A DNA stretch of 64,000 nucleotides, taken from positions 1,860,001 to 1,924,000 of the forward strand of contig JALECJ010000254.1 of assembly GCA_023515745.1 (NCBI GenBank). The letters are read 5' to 3'. Each line of letters begins with the position of its first letter. Position 1 is the stretch's first letter. Shown in pieces: positions 37,806 through 50,142 of the stretch. Position numbers and translations under genes: made by a program. The stretch is from Amoeboaphelidium protococcarum (taxonomy: Eukaryota > Aphelidiomycota > Aphelidea). Below the pieces are notes generated by a model. The model saw nothing but the letters and a program-made list of their open reading frames with translations. It did not search any database and had not been told where the DNA came from.

Positions 37806-38217
37806 TTACCCACTTATGAAATATAAATGCACATGAAAATAGAATTTTGTAAATTTCAAAGTAAATTCTCTGCTTTAACTCCAGACTTTCAAATTACATT
37901 ATTACGCCGGTGGTCGTATTGACACTTCACCGAAACATAGTCATTTAATAATTTCACTGCAGCGAGTAGCCTATCTTCTAGACACATCCAGACCATAGTA
38001 TCTTGCCAAGCATCTTTATTATTTGTGTGACAATAAAAGTGTTGTGATCATTGTGAGTGCGCGTTGTATCACATGCTTGACCTATAAAATTAATCTATCG
38101 TGTCACACTATCTAATGTGTGTATACCTTGAAATTCCCTAAGAGCCCATACCAAATTGTATTTCTTATTCTCTTTATCTAGTCATTAATATCAAAATAAT
38201 TAATCATTATAAATAAA
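37806..38217. other. Intergenic region
   Basis: AT-rich, no gene seen. Ends in the leader of the Cys-rich secreted protein gene. Confidence 0.35.
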
Positions 38218-38721
38218 ATGAATTTTAGCATTGTAATTTTGGCTGTTATTGCTTCATCGTGTTATGGTCAGCGTCCTGGTTGGGGTGGCAACACGGGTAG
38301 TGAAAGTAGTCTTTACACTGAGTGTATGGCTGATACTTATCAATAATGTACTCAATTCCACAAAGGAAATTTGGATGCTCTGTAACAAGTATGTGAACCA
38401 TACGCTGATCAATGTCAGAGAGCGTCTCAAGGCTTGGATGAATGGCCTTACCGTTTCAGGTGCGAAAGTTCGGCTGCCGACTGTCGCGTTGACATTCCTA
38501 GGCCTCCTTCTGGTGACATAATGCCAAAGGTGATTTCCCCTCCTGGTGCTAACATGACTACTAATGAGATATGCATGCGCAGAACCTATAATCCTTGCAG
38601 CATATGCTATGACGCGGATATTGAGGTGAAAATGGATCGCTGTTGGGATTTTTATATTACTTGTAACCAAGTTTCGTTGGGTCAAGCACCTATGCCGCCA
38701 CCTTTTACATGTCCATTGTGA
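38218..38721 (+). CDS. Small secreted Cys-rich protein
   Basis: A 167-aa frame with a clear signal peptide (MNFSIVILAVIASSCYG). The mature part has about a dozen Cys in pairs (ECMADTYQQC, CEPYADQCQ, RCESSAADC, CMRRTYNPCSICYD, CWDFYITC) suggesting a disulfide-rich fold, and a Pro-rich end. Both halves share a Cys-spacing flavour, but I recognise no family. It is separated by 482 bp from another secreted-protein gene. In a parasitic aphelid such proteins are effector or cyst-wall candidates; this is inference only. Confidence 0.7.
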
Positions 38722-39203
38722 AGCTGAGCGATGGATGTTAATTTCATTCTATTGTGACTTACCAATGCTGACATAAGTTTGAACTGCATAAAGCTACCTA
38801 CAGTTGGTACGCGTTGCGCTGTTTTACATTTCTTCCATCAATGACGCTGTGATAATAATAATATCGTAACTGTTTGTCATATCATAATTTGTTACATGCT
38901 TTTTAACAAATTTTTATGAAATTATGAAATGCTACAAAGTCTCACAATTCGACTTCACCATGCTTAAAGATGTTGGCTTTTGATGAGCTTTTATATTACT
39001 ATAGCAAAGAAGATAATTAATGGCAACTAGGTATGGTGTGATCGGTCAGAACCTTAAAACATGCGGTTGTGCCTCCGTATAAGATTGATAATCGAAACTC
39101 GAATTTTCACGCCCAAGGAGAGCGTGGTCGTCATTTGTAATGAAAATTCTTTAAAAGGTCTTTATATCAGATCAGATCATATCACAATACAAAAGAGTAG
39201 ATA
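38722..39203. other. Intergenic region
   Basis: AT-rich with no supported gene. A minor TATATCAGATCAGATCATATC-like direct GATCA repeat lies near 39165-39185. Confidence 0.35.
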
Positions 39204-39740
39204 ATGATGAATAGTTTAAACTGGAGTCTGCTTGTACTCTTAATTTGCGTCTGTGTAAAGCAGGTTGTATGCATGAATGTGGAACGCCAACGTTTATAAT
39301 CCGAGATCTTTTCCCATGGTATTGAGATATCTGATGGCGGCGACGATGATAGAAGCAGCGTTTAGAGTGAAGTTGGCGATGGTCAGCTCGAGATAACTGG
39401 AATGATGACGGAGGAGAGTGATAGCTTCCAAGATGAAGAAAAGAGGATAGCTGAGGGCCTGCTATTAAGTTTTTTGACGCGTATCAAGATTGCATCTAGT
39501 CATGACGCCCAGTAAGTTGAGTTTAGAATTTAGCGCGTTTACTCTATATTCTAGCGCATGGTTGAGTATCAGTTGATGATATACCCTCAGCATGAAAAAT
39601 CTCTACTTACTCTTAATCAAATAGCTTAGGATACTACCAATGAACTGCTGCAGGCTAGCAGATAATACAGGTAGTCTTAGAAGAATGCTTTGGATAAGTT
39701 TGAGCATATGATGAGTGTCTTGGACCCTACTATAGAGTGA
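39204..39740 (+). CDS. Small secreted helical protein
   Basis: A 178-aa frame with a signal peptide (LNWSLLVLLICVCVKQVVC). After cleavage comes an acidic stretch (ISDGGDDDRSSVQSEVGDG) and a long amphipathic helical region to the end, with heptad-like spacing and several TAA/TAG Gln. No Cys pairs after the signal, unlike its neighbour. No family recognised. The start is the first of two adjacent ATGs. Confidence 0.6.
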
Positions 39741-39892
39741 TAGTTTCCTATTGAAGGAGCATACAATAAGAACTTATAATTTCAAAAAATTAATCTCTCC
39801 TATTGCTTAAGTCAAGATATTTCAATTTGATTATTCACCATAGCCAAAGTGCTCAATAGTACTCAATAGGGATCTATAAGGATTCAAAGAGA

Positions 39893-41803
39893 TCATTTGA
39901 GGACATCCTTCATATTCAACTCTGCAAGGAACCTCTCTTCTAAAGACACTTTAGCGACAGCATCGTGATACTACTGCGGATCTGCGACACCATCAATATG
40001 TCCATCTACAGCATTACTAAAGTCATCACCCTTATTGGGGTCAAATCGATTCTACTAAGTCATGAATGGCGCGAAAAAGTATGCAGGATTCTCAGCGTCA
40101 GATAGAAAATAGTTCCAGTGCGTAGGCTATCTCATCTTGTCATGTAAGTGGAACCGGCCAAGGTCACTTACAGGATTATGACTATTTCTATTGCAATCTT
40201 CCTGCACAGGAGCAGAAGTAGAGGAGCCATTCGAACTCTCAAAAATGTTCTTAAAGCACAAGATGGACGGTAATAATTCCGGATCCACCTGATCGGATGC
40301 AGTATTCTTAGCTTTGACTAGCTTAGGAGGTTTATGCTTAATCTTACTGATGATTCTATTCAGATTATCGTTAACGACCTTGATCTCATCTTCTGGTGGA
40401 CACCAAGTAATAGCCACCACAACTTCTCCATCAAAGATCCAGTACAATCGTTCACATAGTCGTTTATAAGCTTACATGATCTTGACACCTTCATCACAGC
40501 CAAGATTATCCAAATGACTACCAATTCGCAATTTCTTCTACTTTAAATGCTCCATAGCACCGGCACCCAGCATCTAATCAGTAGAATTGTGAACTTTAAC
40601 CAATACAATCCGAGTTTATTCATTTGCATCACACGGCGCCTAGAAATCCATCTTGCGCGCAAATAGTATAGGATCTAGTGATGATTTACGAAGAAATATG
40701 GACAACTTGCTATGAATACGAATCGCATTAGATACGTGCATTAGCTGTGTTTATTAGAGAGCCACCGCAGCAGCTTCTTTAGGAGCGGACGAATGTGCAA
40801 CACCACCTGAAGAAGTATTGCGCTTGGATGCGGATCGCGTCGTCGCCTACTTAGTCTCACCAGGCAGAGGAAACTCTTCATTAAGCATATCCTATTCCAT
40901 ATGCGTATTCGATGCTTTGAATAGTCCTTCTGTGGTCTTTGGCGACTTGGATTGATGTTACTCAGACGCAGCCTCATGCTTACGTTTAGGTGAACTTGGA
41001 GGAGACTATTTACTTGCCGGAGCAGGTGGCTCTTCAGTAACAGGTGGATCTACATCATCCTCCAGCTAGTGATTCCAGCCCTTCACATTTGCTTACAACT
41101 ACCACTCCTACTTCTTTATCGACAATCGTTTAGAACCAAGAGTGATAACCTCAGTTTAGTGTTAATGATGATCAACTTCCTAGACATCCCATCCACTACC
41201 AGACTTATTAACACCACCACCGCGATAACCTTGAATTTGATTCTCTTACTCGTGCTACTTCATAATACGATCCAATTTAGACTATTTGCGAGACTGCCTT
41301 TATACAGTAAGATCTTATCGGTGTTACTCTAATTGGGAGGCATTAAACTGTTCATCACAACCACTGCGAGCAGCATTAGATGTCTTTATAGACCAACTAA
41401 TATACAGAGGATCCACTTTGGCGCGCAGATGACCTTAAAAGTTGACAAAATGTCTCACAATACACAGCGATAACTATTACACGCCATGGCTGAAATCGCG
41501 CGAGTGGCTCAATGTCGCATCAGTATAGATGTCAACTTGATTACAACTACGACCATGTCTTGAAGCATCCTATGATTGTATTCCAGAGTTAATATTAGCC
41601 ATAGATTCTTAATCATTGCAATTCACAGTATCAACAACTTTGGCCGAGTTCTAATCAGCCACAGAATGTTCAATCTAAGCATCTACAGAAGGCGTTTAGC
41701 TGGACAACTTTTTGCTTTTCCCACGCTACTATCGTTTACCACCTTAAGAAGTCATAAGAGCTTAATCATCTCTCTTCTCCACTGATGGAGACCAAGTCAT
41801 CAT
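39893..41803 (-). CDS. Gln-rich low-complexity protein, unrecognised
   Basis: A 636-aa frame. It begins with a basic, Gln-rich region (KRQQRGKSKKLSSQTPS) of nuclear-localisation type, has a structured segment RHFVNFQGHLRAKVDPLYISW, a long disordered Pro/Ser/Lys stretch (PPASKQSPPSSPKRKHEA), and a second structured segment around KLSIFLRKSSLDPILFARKM that includes YKRLCERLYWIFDGEVVVAI. The composition suggests a nuclear regulatory protein. I cannot name a family. It diverges from the PUM3 gene across 283 bp. TAG and TAA are very frequent in the low-complexity parts. Confidence 0.6.
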
Positions 41804-42086
41804 CTACAATTAGAAGATAGCGAAAGTTCTTATTATTATCAATATTGTTATTCAGTGAAAATAGAGAGAAGCTGCTTAGCTGATAGAGAAAGAACGTTAA
41901 GAAAATGTCGCAACGGCAGAGAGTCAAAGCGCGAAAACTCTCTCACACGGACAGGCCTGAGATGCGACGACGAGCTTCGAAATTTTCTCTCTAAGTTTGC
42001 AAATTGATCAAAATTGATCTTGCCTCTCTATAAATCTCCATTAAATCTTATTATTACGATAACGGATTTAAAGCAATCTCGAAAGT

Positions 42087-44273
42087 ATGGTGAAGCGAAA
42101 GTAATTTGGTGATGAGTAACAGTCTCAAGAACAGGATTCTAATCCTATGGAGTTTCAGTAGACGGGTGGTTTGCAAGATTAGGCCGCGATTAACCGCATG
42201 TAGAAGCAGCTGAGATTAGAGAGAACGTAGTAGACTCCTCTGTATGATTTGATTTAGTAGCTGAAAAAGAAGTGGGAATCGCTGAGAATTAAGCATATTC
42301 CAAAAAAGTAGCGTTAACTTCTAGTCGCCGATACTCTAAAGCTGGTGTAAGGTCATTTAGAAGAGTTGATATTCAAGCACGATGCATCAAGAATTGTTCA
42401 ATCTCTTTTAAAGTACAGCGATTGTGGAAAGACTGGCGGATAGAAACAGTCAGCGCGTGAAAGTATAATCTCTGAGCTGTTGCCTCACTTTGTAAAAATG
42501 AGCTAGACTGCGTATGCGCGCTTTATCGTCCTCAAAGCTTTGAAATACGCGCCTGATGCCAAGTGGAGAAATTTGATTATTGATCAATTTGTGTTTGCCT
42601 CACCATCATCATCATCATCCACTAATAACAACAATGACAAGGGTGCACGTAATGACGCGTTGAGATAAGTTCCAAGTAACAAGATTGTAAAGTTGCTGAG
42701 ACACAAGTACTCTAGCGTGGTCATTGATACAATCTACTGTGTGTATGCCAACTCGTAGTAGAGGCAGTGTATGGCAGATGCGTTTTATGGAAGTGAGTAC
42801 TTGTTGACCAAGAGATCGATGCTGCTCATGCAAACACCCGCTGCCGGTAAGACTGTACAAAAGATTGACATGAATAGTGTGCTGGTCAAGTTTCCTGAAA
42901 AGAAGGTGGTCATTCTGAAGCAGTTTCGTGATACGTTGGTGCAGATTGCTGGCAAAGATGGTGCTATTGGATCTAGTGAACTTGTACATCGCGTGTTATT
43001 GGAGTATTTGCAACATTTAGAGTTGACGGAGATCCAGGCGTTATATAGCTATGACCAGGCTCCATTCAGGACTCAGTTTGTAAAAGATTTGGCATCCATT
43101 GTTCATACGAAGCATGGTGCTCAGATTGCCATGACGGTTATCCGTAGTGCCGGAACTGCCAAAGATAGAAAGCAGATTGTTAAGGCTATGAAATCGTATG
43201 TGTCTCAGGTTGCATAGAATGAGTACGGCTGGATGGTCGTTGCGTGCATACTATCATGCGTCGACGATACAGTGCTGGTGAAATAGAGTATCATCAGTGA
43301 GTTGATGGATGATTTGGATGTTTGTCTGCGCAGTAAGAATATGTAGAAGGTGATTTTGCACTTATTGAGTGGCAACTCGACCAAGTACTTTAGTCCGGCA
43401 TAGATCGAAATAATGGATACTAGATCTGAATTTGTTTAGATTACAAGTAAGAAGGATCCATAGGTTAGAAGACGCGAGGATCTTGATAATATTATGCCCA
43501 AAGTAATTGACAGTTTGCTTCAAGATCGTAATGATTTACTTAAAGAGATCATATTTGGCTTAGTTGGCACACAGATGATGTTTGAGCTAATGCAGTATCT
43601 ATAGGCTAATGATAAGGCTTAGTATACATTACTGGAAAGTTAGATTGCCAAGTTGATCAGTGAAGATGCCTTTGTATGGCCAACAACAACAGATGTCACC
43701 TCTGCTAGTGCTAAAACAGCCACTCCTGATGAAGATTAATCTGATTCTGAGGATGATTTTGGCGAGGGAGAAGACATTATGGATTACCAAGATGAAGAGG
43801 TATTATAAGATTAGGAACTGGAGGCTGAGGTCAGTAATGAAGATTAGGAGGAAGATGAAGTTGAGATTGAAGGTGAAGTGGATGAGACTGAAGATAATCC
43901 TAATAGCCCAAAACTTGTCGTCAGTAAGACTTATTTGGAGACTGAGGAAAGAAGTAAATACCACGGCGTGCACTTGCTAACCAGTGATCTGGCATGTAAG
44001 TTTGTGAGCAAGTGCATTAAACAGATGGAGTCATTTGGTAGAGCTCTGTCGGCTGAGTTATCGCGTTCTGGGTTCCTTGCTAAGTTGAAAGAAACTTTAT
44101 CTTAGTGTGAAGGTGAATGGCCAGCCGGAGTGTTTTTCGTACTGTTGTCTCTATGTCCACATTTGGCTGAAGATCAAAAGTTTGAATTGGCAGAAATTGT
44201 CAAGCTTGCAAGTGAACGCGAGATTAGCTCTAAAGGTATCTCCATGCTCAAGTAGTAATTAAACATCAATTGA
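42087..44273 (+). CDS. PUM3: Pumilio homology protein PUM3/Puf6
   Basis: A 728-aa intronless frame. It has the N-terminal helical region of the Puf6/PUM3 class (VQGHLEELIFKHDASRIVQS, YARFIVLKALKY, KLLRHKYSSVVIDTIY), an internal DKLN-type repeat series ending in VHTKHGAQIAMTVIRSAGTA, and a C-terminal CPL-like region. An acidic insert (SEDDFGEGED, QEEDEVEIEGEVDETED) precedes the last conserved helices. Puf6 acts in 60S ribosomal subunit assembly in the nucleolus and represses ASH1 mRNA in yeast. The acidic tract is usual for nucleolar proteins. No introns; start supported by the basic first residues MVKRKQFG. Confidence 0.88.
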
Positions 44274-44584
44274 ACACATAAAGTTGATAATAGAAAAAAG
44301 TTTCCATACACTGTTACTTTGTTGTTAGTTAATCTGGACGCCATTCGAAGCCATTTTCACTTCTCCCGTGCTTTGAAAAGTTCTTTCTTTGATCTTTGGC
44401 AATCCTCCTACTGTACTGACTGACGCGATGTTCAAGTAAAACACGAGAAAAGCTCGAGGGATTGTCGCCGTTTCAAGGCTTTGTCGATACAGAGACGTTC
44501 TCTCTTTCTCCCTTTTTCTTTCTTCAGTTTCACTGAGCTGCGTTATACTGCCGTTCTGTTACTAACGGTGGTGATATTATTGTG
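44274..44584. other. Intergenic region before the Set9-like gene
   Basis: No gene seen. The CT-rich run near 44500-44530 is probably the leader or promoter of the Set9-like gene. Confidence 0.35.
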
Positions 44585-46581
44585 ATGACTGTTGTAAGCT
44601 TGATTTATAATTGTATGTCTTTTTAATATCTTCATCTTCTACCTTTTATCAATTGTAGGCTTTAAAGATTGCGAATAACTCTATTGATATTCCATTTACG
44701 TTGCTATCCGAGTACGATGATGTTCTGACCGATATTCTAATAGACTAGCTGTATTTGGACTTTAAGTAAGTTTTGTCTTGATGTTACGGCTGTAGATTTA
44801 TAATGAAATGCCAAGTTATGTCATATAGAGTGCCAAAGATGCGTTAGAGATACGTATCCAAGAAGATTGATTTGAATATAGTTGCGGAAGTTATCAGAAG
44901 TTGTGCGGTCAATGGGGATTTTGAAACGGCTGCAGACGCGTTGAAATCTCAGTTGTAAGTCCTTATTCGTATCTTAATGGTCTTATATATAACATCTGTT
45001 TGATTATTTTCTAGGTAGTGATTAAACAAAGTGGGGATCTCTCTTATTTAGGAACAAGACAGAGTAGTAGAAGTTGTGGTTTAAAGAGTATTTTATAACT
45101 TCTTCTTCGTCTCTAAATCATATTATACTGATTTGTACTTGTGTAGACATTGTAAGAGGTATTTGTCAATGTATCATGTGAAGGCTGGTTATGATATTGT
45201 CTCCACCACGAAATATGGTCATGATAAGTAGGCTGCAGTGATTGCCAGCCGACCTTGGAAAATTGGCGAGACTATGGAATGTGCCACTGGATATATATCA
45301 CCTCTCACGGAAGAGGATGAACTTAAAATAGGAGATAAAGACTTTAGTGTTATTCATGTGGCCAGGAAGAAATGTGCTTCTCTATTGCTCGGTCCTGCCA
45401 GGCTGGTGAACCATGACTGTCGACCGAACGTTGAGTTTACTGCACTCGGCCAGAGCGCCATAACATTCAAAGTTATTAGGGATATTAAAGTCGGCGACGA
45501 GATTTTGACTTCATATTCCAAATCTTACTTTGGTAATAACAACTCCCTTTGTATGTGTTACAGCTGCGAAAAGCGTTAGCAGGGTGCTTACCGATTTCTT
45601 CTTGCGCCTGCGCAAACAACCTCTCGACGTGGCTCCTCTGCTAGTCAGGCGTCTCTCGAGTCTACTGATGATAGCTCTGCTCGTGCAACATGTGTCAATG
45701 AGAGTGAAGTCCCTAAAGAGTACATGTTCCAAGTAAATGATTATGAGTGCACTAAAAGTCTCCGATACAAATCTCCTGCTCAGTTGAAAAAGATGAATAT
45801 ATAGCGATCATTTAACGAGATCTTTAATGGTGAAGATGTTCGTAAATCATTGAGCTTCAAAGCTAAACAAAGTCAGGATGCGAATGTCAGTGCAGCTGGT
45901 ACAAAAAGTACTGATGGCCATCCTTTTGAAATATGTACCAAGTGCGAATTCACTGCTTAGCTGGCACCTCCTCATCTTTAACGTTAGCTAGAATAGTTTT
46001 GGTACGAGCAGCATTCGTAGAAATCTTCCAAGTACAAGAATTGGGCGTACGTTCCAAGTGAACTGCTGTGCTCCAGGTGTGCAAGACACTACAGATTGTA
46101 CGAATTACCTTGGCCTTACCGCGATCCTTCGATCAATCCATAGTAGAATCAAGCCCCATAACCTTATGTGGAGGAATAGCTCAAGGTGGAACCTGCTGTT
46201 GTCAAGAAACCTAAAATTGGTGGCGATCGTCCATCTTTAGACAATCATGAGTATCTTTGTGTGTTTGTGGATCCTGCTGGTGATCCGGCTTATAAATATT
46301 GGTGGCCGGGTGTCATAATTCCGGCCGACAAAGCTCCTGCCTGGATAAAGCCCATCAATCTCGATGTGGTGGTTCGTTATTTCGAAGATGCCTCCTGGGG
46401 AACCGTCCCGTTGTCTGCAATGAGAATATTCACATTAGAATCTGAACCGTACGCGACATGGTAGTAAGATTAGAAAATCAAGACGCTGATGAGCAAGGAT
46501 ATCGCTATTGAACGCGCGACCCAATACATCAAGTATGGCCGTTTCCCTTCAAGCTGGAACTTTAGAAGACCAAGTCGCTGA
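44585..46581 (+). CDS. SET9: Set9/SUV4-20 histone H4K20 methyltransferase with PWWP-like domain
   Basis: Five exons: 44585-44593, 44659-44765, 44829-44954, 45019-45087 and 45147-46581; all phases close, giving 581 aa. The N-terminal helical part (LSEYDDVLTDILID, KRYLSMYHVKAGYDI) and the SET domain (SLLLGPARLVNHDCRPN, IKVGDEILTSYSKSYFG) match Set9/SUV4-20. The post-SET Cys cluster is present (CMCYSCEKR). These enzymes methylate histone H4 Lys20. A CxxC zinc-like segment (CTKCEF ... CSRCARHY) and a C-terminal PWWP-like barrel (EYLCVFVDPAGDPAYKYWWP, VRYFEDASWGTVP) follow. In fission yeast the PWWP function is supplied by a separate partner, Pdp1. The tiny first exon (three codons) is the least certain part. 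Confidence 0.85.
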
Positions 46582-47057
46582 ATGAATGCACTATTTAATC
46601 AGTTGAGTTAACATGTAAACTTTTCTTTTATTTAACATTTATCTAACAGTGAAATGTCTATACTATAATTGCGATGCTAATTCTATCAGTACGGTATGTC
46701 AAACTCAACATCAGGACGTTTCAAGGGGAAGGGGCGTTCGTTTCCTTGACTACCTACCACCAAGAGCTTCAACCAACGGTCACACAAGGAGAACAACAGC
46801 TTGGCAATCAAAGCTCACATGGTTTGTGTTTCAGGAATTCTGTCTGATCAAAATCAAATTTCTGCTTTCGGACCGCCTCATTAAGATCTTTTGAAAGGAG
46901 GCTTTTTAGAATCCTGTAAGGAGAAACACACAGACAAACATAACCCCTTTGTCTCAAAGTCTGACAGGATTGATTTCTACAGGTTCTGCCACCTCTTTTG
47001 ATTGATAATATATATATTCAAGTTACAAGTTTTCGCTGACTAATTAAATATATTCGC
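46582..47057. other. Intergenic region with unresolved small ORFs
   Basis: Several overlapping short frames around 46649-46990 (one with SGRFKGKGRSF, another with FGPPHQDLLKGGFLESC) look partly coding, but no frame or GT-AG junction joins them. The stretch may hold a small spliced or decayed gene. Confidence 0.3.
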
Positions 47058-48116
47058 ATGACGTTTGAAGCTGGCTCAGAGCTTAGTGCTGATTAAATGT
47101 GTACTATCTAAATAGTTAGCGAAAAATTTAGAAAATGCTGGCTGGTATTTACGAAATGGTTCACTTCTAACATCTGGGTCAACTCTGCAGTGCTACTTCT
47201 CTTAGCCACCGTTGTCGTCTCTGGCGCGATTGTATTCCTCATTCTTGTGGGTGCCGTAACATATCCATCTATCTAGTACTAGAACTAGTTTTATGAGATC
47301 AACTGTCAGATCCTGACTGTAATCTTCACCCTGGCAATGATTGTGGATTCTCCAAAGCGATTCGCTATGCTCTTCTACACCATCCGCGGACTTTCGATGC
47401 AGACACGATTGAGCAGCCTGTGGACTCGATAAAAATTGAGTAGTGAACGAATCAAACTCTAGCAAAAGTTTGACAAGCTCAAGTAGAACATTGGCCGCAA
47501 GTATCCGGCATTTCTGGCGTAGAAGAAACGATCTCAGTGTCCTAATCAGTCAACTTTTTAAGGAGATCTTAATCATGAAAATACCCTCTAACGTAAATAG
47601 TAAGGCGGCTAGTCTGTAGACTCTATCACTATAACTGTCACTCCACCCACTTTGAGCCGCAATGGAATAGATTAAGCGATTGATAGCGTGGATTTGCCTA
47701 AAGACTAACAAGTTACTGATCCCTAATAGTTGAATGTCGTGAATTAGACTACAGAGGCTGAAACTTCGACAGAGACTATCGAAGTGATAAAGATTGTTCA
47801 ATTACAGAAGCGAAACTGGATTAAAAATTGCTCATTATGGTTATTCTACTTGGCTGCAATATCGCTAAACATATCGTCAATTGGTCAGTGCATGATCTGT
47901 TACAATATGTGGGCATTTGACTTTTATAGTCGACCTGGATGGATGATTCCAGTATTTCTGCCAATCTCATTCTTAAGTGCCACTTGGGTTGGTATAAGGG
48001 AGGGAATATATGCATCGCGACAAAGTTGTAACGGTGGTGATGATGGTAATCATAGTGGAGATCACCATCTTGACGATTTGCAGAATGTTATAGTGTAATC
48101 ATCTGCTGACGAATGA
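47058..48116 (+). CDS. Multi-pass membrane protein, DUF2985-like
   Basis: A 352-aa frame. Two hydrophobic helices lie near residues 35-80 (VNSAVLLLLATVVVSGAIVF), another follows (ILTVIFTLAMIV), a long Gln-rich hydrophilic loop comes next, and two more helices occur at the end (LWLFYLAAISLNI, WMIPVFLPISFLSATWVGI). The loop-helix segment FYEINCQILTVIFTLAMI recalls fungal DUF2985 membrane proteins, but I rate this as tentative. Function is unknown in that family. Gln codons TAA/TAG are dense in the loop. Confidence 0.65.
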
Positions 48117-48366
48117 ATGCTAACTTTTTATGGTCCATTATAAATCTAGCTTTTCTGAATCAGAATGACTTTTTGCTGAACCAATGGTGATCGATCGTAT
48201 TAAAAAGCGTCATTCAAGAGAACTTTCACGGACCGCTCGCGTTCCCTTCTTGTTTCATCTTCTTTTACTCTCCTAGACTAAGAGCGATAGTCCTCCTTTG
48301 CTCTTACTTAAACTTCAATCTCCGTACAATTCTTATTACAATATTAGAATCCTTGGATCTTTTTGA

Positions 48367-49854
48367 ATGATTATGCTTGGCCTTTCTGATCAGCAATAGC
48401 TATCGGCGCCGTAATAGGTGAAGGATAGACATAGTTTGGGTAACTTTAAGTCAACAGCTGGTCATGATACTTCAATCTTCAACGATGATGATTTCCATTC
48501 TGCAGTCACTGATATCAATGACATTGAATCGTATCTTGATCAGTTTCCTGATGACGATAATGATCGATTGAGTGATGATAATTTTGATTCCACTATAAGT
48601 AAAGATATGAAGAACAGTAGAGAAGTCGGAAAAGCCGTAGAAGTATTTTCAGCACAATCGCCATCCAAGAGGAACTCGGATTCAAAGTTTGGCTTCATTT
48701 CGAAATGCTCCACTCCATCAACTCTCAAGCGGTAGTCTGCGTCTAATCATGGTATCAAAGGGAATCTTAATCATCGGCAAAAAGATGTCAAGATCAGATC
48801 AAGCTAATTACTGTAATGGGCTCTTCGTTAGGCTGATAAAGATGAAGACTAGTTGGAAATCGTCGAAGATCCTATCGATGATTTGAATCGATAATCACAA
48901 CTTTTATAATATAGCGAGAAGATTAAAGCTCTTGAAGGTATTTCGCAATCATTGCTCTATTATCAAGTATAATATATATTGTGTAGACCATATATTAGAA
49001 GTTGAAACAAGTCTGTATGAGTAAAAATCTCTGTTAAAAAGTGAACAATCTCAGCGGCAAAAGTTGCAAAAAGAAAAGAAGCTATTGGAAGATCAAGTGT
49101 AAGATCTGCAAGAGGAAGTTTATAGATTGCTTGCGATAAATACAAAACTTGGTCGCGAAAGAGTCATTGATGGATAAGGTGGTAATTTATTAAAGTCTCG
49201 CCATGATAACGTTGACTCTGACTCGAATGCTGACGGTTACTACTGGGGTAAAGTTGAGCGAGTGAACCGGTAAACGCAGACTGATGCAGATGGTGATAAT
49301 CTTAATAACTCTGTACATTTGCTCTAACGAATTAATGAATTAGAAAAGGAGCTGTCTTGGTTGCACATTGAGCGTGCTTAGATGCATAAAGCGCCGATTG
49401 AGCTAAGTGCTGATCCTTCATCAACTACTGACAGCTTGATAGATAGACCTTAGTCTGCGTCTGTTTATGAATAAGACCTCTCTCAGCTCTAGAAAGATAT
49501 CCAGAGCGAATTTAAAGTGTACTTGCGTACTTCATTCTAGAGAAAGTTCCTTGCGCGTAACAAGTACAAGACCAAGTATATCACATTCAATCCAATGAAT
49601 AATTACCTGATATGGTCTAGTAAGTCAATGACTGCTGATGGTAAATCAGTCGCGTCAAAGAAAGGTAATTATCACTCTGAAATACGTTATATAAAGCTCA
49701 TTAAACTAATGTAGTATTATAGATTGACCACATATCATTGGACTAGAGTGTGTTCAAGTTTCACTGTGCAATGGGGATAATCTTTGTTGAGTTTGTCAAC
49801 TCTAATGATGCTGAACTATGGAAGGCTTACTATCATTAAACTCGATGTGACTGA
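48367..49854 (+). CDS. Coiled-coil protein with C-terminal PH domain
   Basis: Three exons: 48367-48937, 48987-49664 and 49715-49854, with 49- and 50-nt introns. The N-terminus is acidic and Ser-rich. A heptad-rich coiled coil (SEKIKALEDHILEVETSLYE, LEDQVQDLQEEVYRLL) spans the first junction, and a PH-like domain crosses the second (NKYKTKYITFNPMNNYLIWS, then FKFHCAMGIIFVEFVN and the final-helix Trp in ELWKAYYHQ). The arrangement recalls fungal cortical anchors such as Num1/Mcp5, but it is much shorter (462 aa). Binding to membrane phosphoinositides is likely; partners are unknown. Confidence 0.72.
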
Positions 49855-50142
49855 GTATGTAGTTAGAAAATAAAACTTGAGGATAATATATTTATTTTAG
49901 TTGAACTTTGATATTGTGATTAAACTATATATGAGTATTAGTTGTTATAACAATCAGTAACTACACAAGCACTAGATTTGGTGTCCACTGTTTGAGAGGC
50001 TGCAGTTTCAGTCGCGTCTCGATCAGATGCTGACAATCTCACTTTACCATGGAGTCACGTTCAAAGGTGATGTAAACAGAATCAACAGAGAGAGAAATAA
50101 AAGCAAGATTAATTAGATAAAATAGCCTCATTTATTCATATA

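Noticed and set aside
48950-49000. 16- and 20-nt mini-introns in the coiled-coil PH gene
   Set aside because: A 49-nt GT-AG intron (48938-48986) restores both phase and heptads and fits the size of the other introns.
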